Below, in pieces: positions 1 to 6,236 of a DNA stretch of 6,236 bases (the stretch's first letter is position 1; each line of letters starts with the position of its first letter). The notes below the pieces were generated by a model. It was not told where the DNA came from. It saw only the letters and a program-made list of their open reading frames with translations, and made no database searches. The position numbers were made by a program, and so were the translations under genes. Source of the stretch: Ruminococcus sp. CAG:382 (GTDB lineage: Bacteria; Bacillota; Clostridia; Oscillospirales; CAG-382); the NCBI GenBank assembly GCA_000433115.1, contig FR892171.1, forward strand, positions 1-6,236. Reading direction: 5' to 3'.

Positions 1-806
1 TCCGAACCGGCAGTAAAACAGCCGACATATTTCTGCATTTCAACATGCGGATAAAATATGATGGTATAGCCGTATTTTTCAAGCATATCCGAAAGCCTGC
101 CGCTTCTTATAAGTGAGCGGAAGCTGCTGCAATAGAGCGTTTTTTCAAACTCATTGCCGGAAGGGTATCTTGCTCCGCGCCATGTCGGCATGAGGAGAAT
201 CATTTTTTTCCGATGGGCTGTTCTAATGAGGTTATCAAAGCGGCAAAAGCCGAGATAGCGCACAACGCCGTCGGGATGACCGAAATGCGTACTGATAAAA
301 TCGTATTCGGGCTTGCCGCCGCATACGAACATGTCAATGCGCAGACTGCGGCGATACAGCCATTCCATTCCGTTTATCGTTATGCCGTGCTGGAGGAATA
401 TCTGCCTGCCGTGCGCCTTTATTCCCTTTGAGGCAAAATGATAGTACATTATAAGATCGGGTGCGCAGGGTTGCACGTGCGTTCCGATGAGATATTCGGC
501 GGAGTAATACATGAGATAATGCGAAAAGCCGCGATATCGCACACCGCCGCCGAGAGCGGCGATTTTCATTTCGTCGGCGCTGTCGGTCGTTATCACATAG
601 TGCGCATTGACCTCGTGATGCATCGTGCGAAGATATTCATAAAAGCGGTAGCCGTTGTCACGCGCGTCGTTTCCGCGCTCGGCAACAAGCCAGAGATTTC
701 TGTATTTTTTTGAAAAATGTCTGCAAAAAGCTCCGGCAGGCACAAAAAAGAGCATCAGAAACCCTTCGCGTACATAGGAAAACATGCGTTTCAGCTTTGG
801 CATCAT
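1..806 (-). CDS. CDP-glycerol glycerophosphotransferase family protein (TagF-like), C-terminus cut by window edge
   Basis: No stop codon occurs from the start at 806 to the window edge, giving 268 residues of an incomplete protein. Residues 11-28 form a hydrophobic segment (FLMLFFVPAGAF) that may be a membrane-associating helix. Next comes the family-like block WLVAERGNDARDNGYRFYEY (39-58). Further blocks are FLQHGIT (137-143), LGFCRFDNL (185-193), LLMPTWRG (204-211) and FYPHVEMQ (251-258). His140 and His254 sit where TagF-type enzymes (Pfam Glyphos_transf) carry their conserved histidines; that match is by motif position only. Family members transfer glycerol phosphate, or a related polyol phosphate, from a CDP donor to teichoic acid or a capsular glycan at the inner face of the membrane. 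The context suggests decoration or linkage of the polysaccharide made by this operon. The start is the first of two tandem ATGs; it overlaps the stop of the upstream glycosyltransferase as ATGA and has AGGAG six bases upstream. Donor specificity cannot be read from sequence. Confidence 0.88.
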   Translation of the reverse strand, partial: MMPKLKRMFSYVREGFLMLFFVPAGAFCRHFSKKYRNLWLVAERGNDARDNGYRFYEYLRTMHHEVNAHYVITTDSADEMKIAALGGGVRYRGFSHYLMYYSAEYLIGTHVQPCAPDLIMYYHFASKGIKAHGRQIFLQHGITINGMEWLYRRSLRIDMFVCGGKPEYDFISTHFGHPDGVVRYLGFCRFDNLIRTAHRKKMILLMPTWRGARYPSGNEFEKTLYCSSFRSLIRSGRLSDMLEKYGYTIIFYPHVEMQKYVGCFTAGS

Positions 807-1822
807 TTGCTTCTCCTGTTATTGCGCCGCGAAACGGCAAGCGCAAGCGAATACATATGCATTTTCAGCAATGCGAGCTTTATGCGGTCGTTGCGGCTGT
901 ACATCATCGAAAGCGGCGTTTCCGAAACAGCCGTGCGCAGTTTTTCCGCTCTCATCACTTTTGCAAAGGTCGTTCGCTGTGCCGCAGGCGTTTCGCCGCT
1001 CAGTGCAGTGTTTTTGACAAGCATCATTATGTCGCGCACGGTGCAGTAATTCACGGTGCGCATATACGTCGGCGACGCTTCAAGCCCCCACGCGGCAACG
1101 GCTGCGCGGGTCATGTCGCTGAGGACAAACGCATATTTCAGGCGTTCGGGATGATACGACGTCGAAAGCGAGCCGGATTCGGGGACGGTGTAATGATAGA
1201 AAGCGCGATCGGTCGCGACAAGGCAGGATGGGTCTGCGGAGTAAAATGAGATGTAAAACGCGCCGTCCTCGCCGAGATCCATATCCGGAAAGCGGCAATG
1301 GTGCTCTTCGATGAAACTGCGCTTCATGAGCTTATCGGTTATGAAATAGGATGTTGCGAGCGCGGAAAAATGTGTTCTGAACGGCTCGTCTGTGAAAACT
1401 CCGGTTATCGGCGGCTTTGAAAGTGATGTGCCGACAAAGGTGCCGTCGGATGAATAGCGGTCGTTATGTCTGCCGTAAAGCACGATATCGGCATTATGAT
1501 TCTTTGCCATACCCACAAGAACTTCCGCGGCGTCCGGTTCTATCCAGTCATCAGGATCGACAAACATCACGTATTCGCCCGTCGCGGCATCAAGCGCAGT
1601 GTTGCGCGCCTTTGAAACACCGCCGTTTTCCCTCGTTATAACCCTAAAACGGCTGTCATCCGCGGCGGAGGCAAGACATATCGCGCCGCTGTTGTCGGGC
1701 GAACCGTCATCCACGAATATTGCCTCGAAATCGCGCATTGTCTGCGCCTTTATCGACGCGATGACGCGCGGAAGGAATTTTTCCATTTTGTATACCGGAA
1801 GAATTATTGACAGCTCAGGCAT
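803..1822 (-). CDS. Family 2 glycosyltransferase (GT-A fold), polysaccharide assembly
   Basis: This complete 339-residue protein has the GT2 layout. The strand LSIILPVYK opens it (4-12), VDDGSPDNSG (37-46) is the nucleotide-binding Asp region, and ENGGVSKARN (65-74) follows. FVDPDDW (87-93) holds the metal-binding DxD-type motif, and GED (184-186) carries the probable catalytic base. The C-terminal ~120 residues are less conserved and probably bind the acceptor. Such enzymes are cytoplasmic or membrane-associated and add one sugar from a nucleotide donor to the growing lipid-linked repeat unit; the sugar cannot be deduced. I chose the ATG at 1822-1820 over an in-frame one at 1849: it puts the LSIILPVYK strand at the N-terminus as usual for the family and has GGTGG five bases upstream. 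The gene overlaps the preceding polymerase gene by 8 bases and the following gene by 4, so translation is probably coupled on both sides. Confidence 0.93.
   Translation of the reverse strand: MPELSIILPVYKMEKFLPRVIASIKAQTMRDFEAIFVDDGSPDNSGAICLASAADDSRFRVITRENGGVSKARNTALDAATGEYVMFVDPDDWIEPDAAEVLVGMAKNHNADIVLYGRHNDRYSSDGTFVGTSLSKPPITGVFTDEPFRTHFSALATSYFITDKLMKRSFIEEHHCRFPDMDLGEDGAFYISFYSADPSCLVATDRAFYHYTVPESGSLSTSYHPERLKYAFVLSDMTRAAVAAWGLEASPTYMRTVNYCTVRDIMMLVKNTALSGETPAAQRTTFAKVMRAEKLRTAVSETPLSMMYSRNDRIKLALLKMHMYSLALAVSRRNNRRSK
813..817 (-). promoter_or_regulatory. Ribosome binding site for the CDP-glycerol transferase-like gene
   Basis: AGGAG on the minus strand lies six bases before the ATG at 806-804 and nine before the second ATG at 803-801. 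The site is inside the end of the upstream glycosyltransferase gene. It favours the first ATG, which overlaps the upstream TGA and so suggests coupled translation. Confidence 0.75.
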
Positions 1823-3170
1823 TGTTACCACCGTTATTCTGCATTTCAAGGCGAATATGCTCTCTGACCTCTTCCCTGCTCATGGGCTTCCAGAGGCGTA
1901 CCTCGGGACCCGTTTTTTTCGTGACCGAGTAGCTCAGTACTATAAGCCGCAGACTGAGAGTGCTCCAGAAATAGAACGCGGTATTGTCTGTCAGATATGT
2001 AAAGGTCATGTAGAGCAGCAGAGACATATAGAGCAGCGATGTCAGCTTATCCGCAAATTTATACCAGAATATCGGGAAAGCGATATACTGGAGACCCGAC
2101 CAGATGCAGAAACCGGGAAAACCCAGCTCCACAAACGCTTTCAGAATATCATTATGGAGCGGATAGGCATGATTGATGAGTCCGGCATCATACCACTCGC
2201 CTACTATGACGTCAACGTATTCAAGACCGTGACCTATATAAGTCACCGACAGATCGTAATATTCGTTGACCTTTGACCAGAGAAAATCGCGCCCCATCAT
2301 GTTTATTCCGAGCTTTGAAAGAAACGCGGTGACATATCCGTTACGCACAAGATACAGAAAAACAAAGAAGAAAACGACGGTCACGCAACCGAGCGTTACA
2401 ATGGTGCGAAACAGTTTTTCGCGGCGCTTCAGCATTGCGGAAACTATCAGGACAAGTATAACGGCGGGGATCGCAATACGCTTCATGCCGATAATGAAAA
2501 AGAATATGCAGGCAGCAAGAAATCTGCGGCGGGTCGTCTTTTCTTTTTCGGTTATGCGGGGCGCAAAGCCGGCGTAATATATTACGAGCTGACCGAAAAC
2601 ATAGGTGACATCGTGGATTTCAAGTGCACGTGCATATCCGCTTGCTTCGCCGAATGTGAAAAGACAGGTCAGGAGCGACTGAACGCTTGCGACGATGCCG
2701 AAATTGAACAGCTCCAGCAGCATTATCGTCATGTTCGTCAGACAAAGCCCGGTTGCAAACAGGTTCACCGCCTCACTGCCGAAAAGATATACCGTCGATA
2801 TTGCCGCGAGAACGGCTATGCTCTGAAAAGCCAGCTTTGAACAGCCCGCGATAATCTCCGATTTTTCCGAAAGATTTACTTCCCATATGACGATCGACCA
2901 GAGCAGAATCGAAATTATCAGGCAGAAATACAATACGGACGGAAATGTGACCGCACGAAGCCTGTCCGTTTCCGGTTTCACAAGCGCATACAGCACGGCG
3001 ATTCCGATTATGCCGAGAGTTATTGCCTTGGGGAGTCCGCCGTATACGCCGTTTATATAACGCCACTCGCCCATTCCGGCAAGGAAATACAGCATTATGC
3101 AGAGAAATTTTATGACTGTCGGGCGTGTATTGTCGCCGTACAGTGTTTTGCGGTTACTGTTTTCTCTCAC
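1815..3170 (-). CDS. Wzy-type polysaccharide polymerase / O-antigen ligase-like membrane protein
   Basis: This 451-residue integral membrane protein has about ten hydrophobic segments, roughly at 19-33, 49-63, 77-96, 115-130, 139-160, 190-202, 217-228, 231-246, 257-275 and 355-412 (the last containing more than one helix). Between the late helices is a large polar loop (~276-350). It carries GRDFLWSKVNEYY (293-305), GHGLE (313-317) and YPLHNDILKAFVELGFPGF (336-354). The GR...W and HND...E.G..G pattern is characteristic of Wzy/WaaL-type proteins, whose extracytoplasmic loop joins lipid-linked repeat units. Lying between the flippase and glycosyltransferase genes, it is best read as the repeat-unit polymerase; a ligase role cannot be excluded. 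A charged tail of about 35 residues follows the last helix and probably faces the cytoplasm. The start is GTG, supported by GGAG six bases upstream. There are 26 bases between this gene and the flippase gene, and it overlaps the next gene by 8 bases. Wzy sequences diverge strongly, so the call rests on topology, loop motifs and context. Confidence 0.85.
   Translation of the reverse strand: MRENSNRKTLYGDNTRPTVIKFLCIMLYFLAGMGEWRYINGVYGGLPKAITLGIIGIAVLYALVKPETDRLRAVTFPSVLYFCLIISILLWSIVIWEVNLSEKSEIIAGCSKLAFQSIAVLAAISTVYLFGSEAVNLFATGLCLTNMTIMLLELFNFGIVASVQSLLTCLFTFGEASGYARALEIHDVTYVFGQLVIYYAGFAPRITEKEKTTRRRFLAACIFFFIIGMKRIAIPAVILVLIVSAMLKRREKLFRTIVTLGCVTVVFFFVFLYLVRNGYVTAFLSKLGINMMGRDFLWSKVNEYYDLSVTYIGHGLEYVDVIVGEWYDAGLINHAYPLHNDILKAFVELGFPGFCIWSGLQYIAFPIFWYKFADKLTSLLYMSLLLYMTFTYLTDNTAFYFWSTLSLRLIVLSYSVTKKTGPEVRLWKPMSREEVREHIRLEMQNNGGNNA
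1828..1832 (-). promoter_or_regulatory. Ribosome binding site deciding the GT2 start
   Basis: GGTGG on the minus strand is five bases before the ATG at 1822-1820 and lies within the last codons of the polymerase gene. It supports this start over the in-frame ATG at 1849. It is not a perfect Shine-Dalgarno match, so coupling to termination of the upstream gene may matter more. Confidence 0.5.
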
Positions 3171-3176
3171 GATTTG

Positions 3177-3180
3177 CTCC
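3177..3180 (-). promoter_or_regulatory. Ribosome binding site supporting a GTG start
   Basis: GGAG on the minus strand is six bases upstream of the GTG at 3170-3168, in the 26-base gap after the flippase gene. It is the main evidence that the polymerase gene begins at this GTG. Confidence 0.7.
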
Positions 3181-3196
3181 GTTTTGTTTACTGCCG

Positions 3197-4735
3197 TCAG
3201 GCGTGTTTCTTAAGCTTTGCGGTCAGTCTTCCGAACAGTCCGGCATATACACGGAAATCGATCGCAACGTTGACCGCGAGGAACAGAAGCCCTATCCAAA
3301 GGGCGTTAAGGCACGCTCTGCCGGCGACGTAAAGATAGCTCACCGCTTCGCAGCTTTCGGTTCCGAGCAGAATAAGCACGGCGACGGCGACAGCGGCATT
3401 TGTAATCAGACGTTTGTACGTTGCGGAGCATTCGCGGCTGAATATGCTCCGAGAGGAATAGATAATCATGGCGTTGATACGGTAGAACAGCGCGGCGATT
3501 GTGCCGATAAGACAGCCTGCAATACCGAGCTTCCATGTCGCAATCAGGGAAATCACTATGTTTATGAGCATTTCGGCAACAGCCTGATTTTTTGTGTCGT
3601 CAAATTTTCCGGCGATTGTCTGAAGCTGTATCAAAGGTATTTCAACGCCGCTCATCACACTCCACGCCGCAAAAAGCAGGAGTATCAACGTGCTGTCGTA
3701 TATAGCCGCATCGGAAACGCCGCTCGTATAAAGGCGTATAACCGGCATAAGAAATGCCGCCATGACCGTATATGCCATAAACAACAGCATATAAAACACC
3801 GATTCATATGCGCCGAAAACGCTTTCAAAACGTTTTTTGTCAGAGTGATATATATGCCCGAAGCGAAAGGTCATCCCGCCGGTGAAAGAAGATATTATCT
3901 TGCTGAAATTCGAAAAGAAAAGCGAATACACGGCATATACGCTGGCGTAGTTCATGCCGCACATGAATGAAATTATTATGGTGTCGGTGTTTGCAAATAT
4001 GACGCCGGATATCTGGTGAATGAGCACCGAACGCTTTTGAGACATCGCCGACATATCCGGCTTTGCCTTCCAGTCGATCCATCGGTATTTTCTTTTCGCA
4101 TATATCGAGATGAACACGACCTGTATGACAGACGGCAGGCAGTATGTCGCCTGTATCAGTATCAGGTTGTCGGACACGAGGAGAAGCAGCAGGCGAAGTA
4201 CGTTTGAGATTATGAGCGTCGCTGTCGAAAGCGTTGTGACGACATAACGCTTTCCTTCGACTTCAAGAAAGGCGTTATATTTACCGCGAAGCGAATACAT
4301 GATTATTCCGGGGATGCCGTACAGCATTATAAGCACGAATACCGTGAAATAATCGACCTCGGTTTTGGCGATAAACGGATAAACAAGCGCGAAAACCAGA
4401 GTTGCCGCAGTGTAAATAACGCTTGATTTCAGATATATTTTCCGCGTTGCGGAAAGTATGGCGTTGATCCCTTCCGTATCACCGTTCGCGACGGGTTTAT
4501 ACAGCGCATACTGGGCGGAAATTCCTACCCCGGCTTCCAGAAGCGCGAGATATGCGAAAATATTTTTAATTGTGCTGGTAAGACCGTTTACGTCTGAGCC
4601 GAAATTGACGAGATACAGCCTCGGAATGATAAGTCCGAAAGCTATCGTTATCGCCTGATTGAGCAATCCCGATGCCACATTCAGCACGACACGCTTGTTT
4701 TTTTCGTTTGACGTTGCGGTTTTTGCTTTGTCCAT
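3197..4735 (-). CDS. Wzx-type polysaccharide flippase (MOP superfamily)
   Basis: This complete 512-residue protein has about 12-14 hydrophobic segments spread over its whole length, the usual size and pattern for MOP-superfamily polysaccharide exporters. After a short basic N-terminal tail, the first helix (~18-40) runs into FGSDVNGLTSTIKNIFAYL (45-63) and LLEAGVGISAQYALYKP (65-81). This N-terminal block is typical of the Firmicute flippase group usually annotated as lipopolysaccharide or capsule export proteins. A cytoplasmic basic loop (KRKYRWIDWKAK, 214-225) separates the two halves, and the protein ends in a lysine-rich tail. The family moves undecaprenyl-linked repeat units from the inner to the outer face of the membrane. 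Here it would supply the polymerase encoded immediately downstream. The ATG start has AAAGGTG 11 bases upstream. It follows the acyltransferase remnant by 17 bases. The reading frame is intact, in sharp contrast to that remnant. Confidence 0.92.
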   Translation of the reverse strand: MDKAKTATSNEKNKRVVLNVASGLLNQAITIAFGLIIPRLYLVNFGSDVNGLTSTIKNIFAYLALLEAGVGISAQYALYKPVANGDTEGINAILSATRKIYLKSSVIYTAATLVFALVYPFIAKTEVDYFTVFVLIMLYGIPGIIMYSLRGKYNAFLEVEGKRYVVTTLSTATLIISNVLRLLLLLVSDNLILIQATYCLPSVIQVVFISIYAKRKYRWIDWKAKPDMSAMSQKRSVLIHQISGVIFANTDTIIISFMCGMNYASVYAVYSLFFSNFSKIISSFTGGMTFRFGHIYHSDKKRFESVFGAYESVFYMLLFMAYTVMAAFLMPVIRLYTSGVSDAAIYDSTLILLLFAAWSVMSGVEIPLIQLQTIAGKFDDTKNQAVAEMLINIVISLIATWKLGIAGCLIGTIAALFYRINAMIIYSSRSIFSRECSATYKRLITNAAVAVAVLILLGTESCEAVSYLYVAGRACLNALWIGLLFLAVNVAIDFRVYAGLFGRLTAKLKKHA

Positions 4736-4746
4736 TACGGAATTTA

Positions 4747-4753
4747 CACCTTT
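4747..4753 (-). promoter_or_regulatory. Ribosome binding site for the flippase gene
   Basis: AAAGGTG on the minus strand begins at the last base of the acyltransferase remnant's TGA and lies 11 bases before the flippase ATG. The spacing is on the long side. The overlap of stop codon and ribosome binding site suggests the two genes were once neighbours in a tightly packed operon. Confidence 0.5.
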
Positions 4754-5195
4754 CAGACGGGAAGTCCGAGCTTTGTCATGATTTTATCGGCACGAAGTGA
4801 CTTTGCAAGCCTTATAATCAGCCACGGAATCGCCATGCCCGCGAACATACAGCATATAACCGTCAGCCATGCGGGGAGTGCAAGGCGGTCATACAGGACT
4901 ATGCCGAGAAATGCGCAGCAAAACGGCTGATGATAAAGATAATCAGGTAAACCACGGAAGAAGCACACCTTTTACGCGTTTTGCGAAGAAATCACCGAAG
5001 GGTCGTTGTCCGAAAGGCTCATTCCGGACAGCAGAAAAAGCAATGAAATATGAAACCGGTAAACAAATGAGTATGAAAAGCCGCACCAGAAATATGTACT
5101 GCGCATGGAATCACGAAAGGTGTGACCGAATATCACAAGGAAAAGAGCAAAGCCCTTTGCGATGTCGATATACTCAATTCGCTTTTTTCGTTCAT
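4753..5195 (-). pseudogene. Acyltransferase-3 family O-acyltransferase, decayed (several frameshifts and probable internal deletion)
   Basis: Fragments in successive frames match the family from end to end. The ATG at 5195 begins one base after the GT4 stop, but its frame ends after 20 codons. From 5181 a second frame reads RIEYIDIAKGFALFLVIFGH, then FRDSM and FVYRFHISLLFLLSGMSLS, the classic start of the family including the conserved His after the first helix. It hits a stop at 4974-4972. A third frame supplies FGDFFAKRVKGVLLPW (about 4999-4952), like the basic KR..KRLLIPY segment. A fourth gives YLIIFIISRFAA (4949-4914). A fifth gives FLGIVLYDRLALPAWL to KIMTKLGLPV, resembling the family's last helix and basic tail, ending at the TGA 4755-4753. 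Each change equals one missing base. The restored product would be about 147 residues, against roughly 330-370 usual, so most middle helices are gone. Intact members O-acetylate or otherwise O-acylate glycans at the membrane. Neighbouring genes are intact, which argues for true decay, though sequencing error could explain single shifts. Confidence 0.85.
5183..5188 (-). other. A6 homopolymer at the first frameshift of the acyltransferase remnant
   Basis: The minus strand has six A residues starting seven bases after the A of the ATG at 5195. With seven, the start codon would read straight through MNEKKRIEYIDIAKG into the conserved N-terminus. The tract is therefore the likely site of the first one-base loss. 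Confidence 0.7.
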
Positions 5196-5196
5196 A

Positions 5197-6236
5197 TTAC
5201 TTTCTGTCACTCATTGAGATATACAGCTCCTGTATTCTTGACGCCTCGGATGCTATGTCATAGCCCGCTTCTCTTATATATCCGGTGCCCGAGGTGCGGT
5301 CGCACGGACGATTCAGCGCAGAGCTTATCGCATCAGCCCATTTTTTGTCCGAAGCCGACAACGGAACGCGGCAGGAAAAAGGCGAAAGCAATATCTCGTC
5401 CGTCACGGCTGACGAGAAAATACACGGCAAGCCCGATGCCTGCGCCTCCACCCCTACAACCGGAAGTCCTTCAAAAAGTGACGGCATTACAAACACATCC
5501 ATCGCCTGATACCATTCGTTTACGTTGCTTTGAAGTCCCGCGAAAATCACTTTTCCGTAAATTCCGAGGGATGCCGCCATGTTTTTCATTTTCTCTTCCT
5601 GCTCGCCCTCTCCGATAAGCAGAAGCACTGCGTTTTCGTTTACTTTGGCATATTCCGAAAAGACGGCAAGCAGACGGGCGTGATTTTTCTGCACATTGAA
5701 GCGCCCGACATGACCCACAACGGTTTTGTTTTCAAGCCCGTATTGTTTCCTCATGGCAGAGCGTGCATCGGGTGACCAGGCAAACCGGTCTGTTTCTATG
5801 GCGTTATGCATTATCATGCCGCGGTTTTCCCAGTTCTTTCTGCCGAAGAAATATATACCCGCATCGCGTCCGCAGCTCCACAGGTCGGTGGCGCTTGACG
5901 CAAGAAACTGTTTACAGAATATTTTCAGCAGCCATTTGTAATCGCGTACAATGCGGGTGTTATGTGCGTGAGCGATACGCACGCCGAGCCCCGCTTTTTT
6001 TGCGCCGTTCAGTGCATACAGTCCCATCGCCTCGTTATGCGCATGAAGAATCCGTATATCCGGACTGTTTTTCAGAATATCGCCTACAAAGCGGAGATAC
6101 TCAGGATAATGAAGCGGATTCAGTCCGGGACTTCTGAAAATCCTGCCGCCCATTGAAAGTATTTCGTCGTCGTAATCGCCGGACTTGGCTTTGTTGACGA
6201 TAAAATCAAACTGCACCCTGTCGCGGTCCATACGGC
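5197..6236 (-). CDS. Family 4 (GT-B) glycosyltransferase, N-terminus beyond window edge
   Basis: The frame is open through the right edge. The methionine at 6231-6229 is preceded in frame by an Arg codon and falls within a motif (R-M-DRDRVQFDFIVN) that usually lies some 20-30 residues into related EpsF/CapM-like enzymes, so the true start is outside. Numbering from that Met gives 344 residues. The N-terminal Rossmann half includes ILHAHNEAMGLYAL (61-74) and IAHAHNT (86-92). The C-terminal donor-binding half has VVGHVGRFNVQKNH (171-184), LLLIGEGEQEEKM (203-215), VIFAGLQSNVNEWYQAMDVF (228-247) and MPSLFEGLPVVGVEAQASG (249-267). Glu254 and Glu262 form the EX7E motif of retaining GT4 enzymes. It would transfer a sugar from a nucleotide donor to the lipid-linked repeat unit on the cytoplasmic side; the sugar is not deducible. 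The TAA stop is followed after one base by the ATG of the acyltransferase remnant, so the two genes were probably translated together. Confidence 0.93.
   Translation of the reverse strand, partial: RMDRDRVQFDFIVNKAKSGDYDDEILSMGGRIFRSPGLNPLHYPEYLRFVGDILKNSPDIRILHAHNEAMGLYALNGAKKAGLGVRIAHAHNTRIVRDYKWLLKIFCKQFLASSATDLWSCGRDAGIYFFGRKNWENRGMIMHNAIETDRFAWSPDARSAMRKQYGLENKTVVGHVGRFNVQKNHARLLAVFSEYAKVNENAVLLLIGEGEQEEKMKNMAASLGIYGKVIFAGLQSNVNEWYQAMDVFVMPSLFEGLPVVGVEAQASGLPCIFSSAVTDEILLSPFSCRVPLSASDKKWADAISSALNRPCDRTSGTGYIREAGYDIASEASRIQELYISMSDRK

Noticed and set aside
1823..1849. An earlier in-frame ATG for the GT2 gene at 1849
   Set aside because: It would add nine residues before the usual N-terminal strand and lengthen the overlap with the polymerase gene; the ATG at 1822 has a better placed GGTGG.
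1599..2276. A 225-codon plus-strand open frame opposite the GT2/polymerase junction
   Set aside because: It crosses two real genes on the other strand, has no family-like motif and no supporting operon context.
3125..3970. A 281-codon open frame on the plus strand opposite the flippase gene
   Set aside because: The translation is rich in His, Arg, Cys and Tyr with no recognisable domain, and it lies antisense to a clear membrane protein gene. It is a shadow frame.
4753..4968. A 71-residue minus-strand frame as an independent small membrane protein
   Set aside because: Its sequence from about residue 19 onward looks like the last helix and basic tail of acyltransferase-3 proteins, and the preceding fragments in other frames supply the matching N-terminal parts. 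The first ~18 residues are an out-of-frame reading of the upstream fragments.
4869..5618. A 249-codon plus-strand open frame across the acyltransferase remnant and GT4 gene
   Set aside because: The composition is non-protein-like and the frame is antisense to conserved GT4 motifs and acyltransferase fragments.
6229..6231. Methionine at 6231 as the true GT4 start
   Set aside because: The frame stays open to the edge, and this Met sits inside a motif that normally lies some 20-30 residues into the protein, so the gene is treated as partial.
1..6236. Promoters, terminators, tRNAs, CRISPR arrays, insertion sequences
   Set aside because: No gap exceeds 26 bases, no hairpin plus T-run falls between genes, and no repeats or transposase motifs were seen. 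T-rich tracts on the plus strand are A-rich coding stretches of the real genes.

Overview
This window is the interior of a surface-polysaccharide biosynthesis locus. Every supportable gene lies on the minus strand, so transcription runs from high to low coordinates. The gene content (Wzx-type flippase, Wzy-type polymerase, GT4 and GT2 glycosyltransferases, a CDP-glycerol glycerophosphotransferase-family enzyme and the wreck of an acyltransferase-3 O-acetylase) together with GGAG-type ribosome binding sites points to a Gram-positive Firmicute. A gut-type Clostridia member is plausible given the intermediate GC content and the style of the proteins, but the species cannot be named from this sequence.

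In transcription order: (1) a GT4 glycosyltransferase whose N-terminus lies beyond the right edge (5197-6236); (2) a degenerate acyltransferase-3 gene (4753-5195) that needs at least four reading-frame corrections and seems to have lost its middle; (3) an intact Wzx-type flippase (3197-4735); (4) an intact Wzy-type polymerase/ligase-like membrane protein starting with GTG (1815-3170); (5) a GT2 glycosyltransferase (803-1822); (6) a CDP-glycerol:glycerophosphate transferase-like enzyme whose C-terminus runs off the left edge (1-806). Gaps are 1, 17 and 26 bases, and the last two junctions overlap by 8 and 4 bases, so this reads as one operon. No promoter, terminator, RNA gene, mobile element or CRISPR array was seen, and no stretch over 26 bases lacks a gene or gene remnant.

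Inferred pathway: the GT4 and GT2 enzymes add sugars to a lipid-linked repeat unit on the cytoplasmic face, the flippase moves it outward and the polymerase joins the units. The CDP-glycerol-family enzyme probably adds glycerol phosphate (or a related polyol phosphate) to the glycan. The acyltransferase would once have O-acylated it. Its decay suggests that this strain has lost that modification, as happens in pneumococcal capsule loci when O-acetyltransferase genes are disrupted. The acyltransferase remnant is the most unusual item here. I saw no clearly new type of system.
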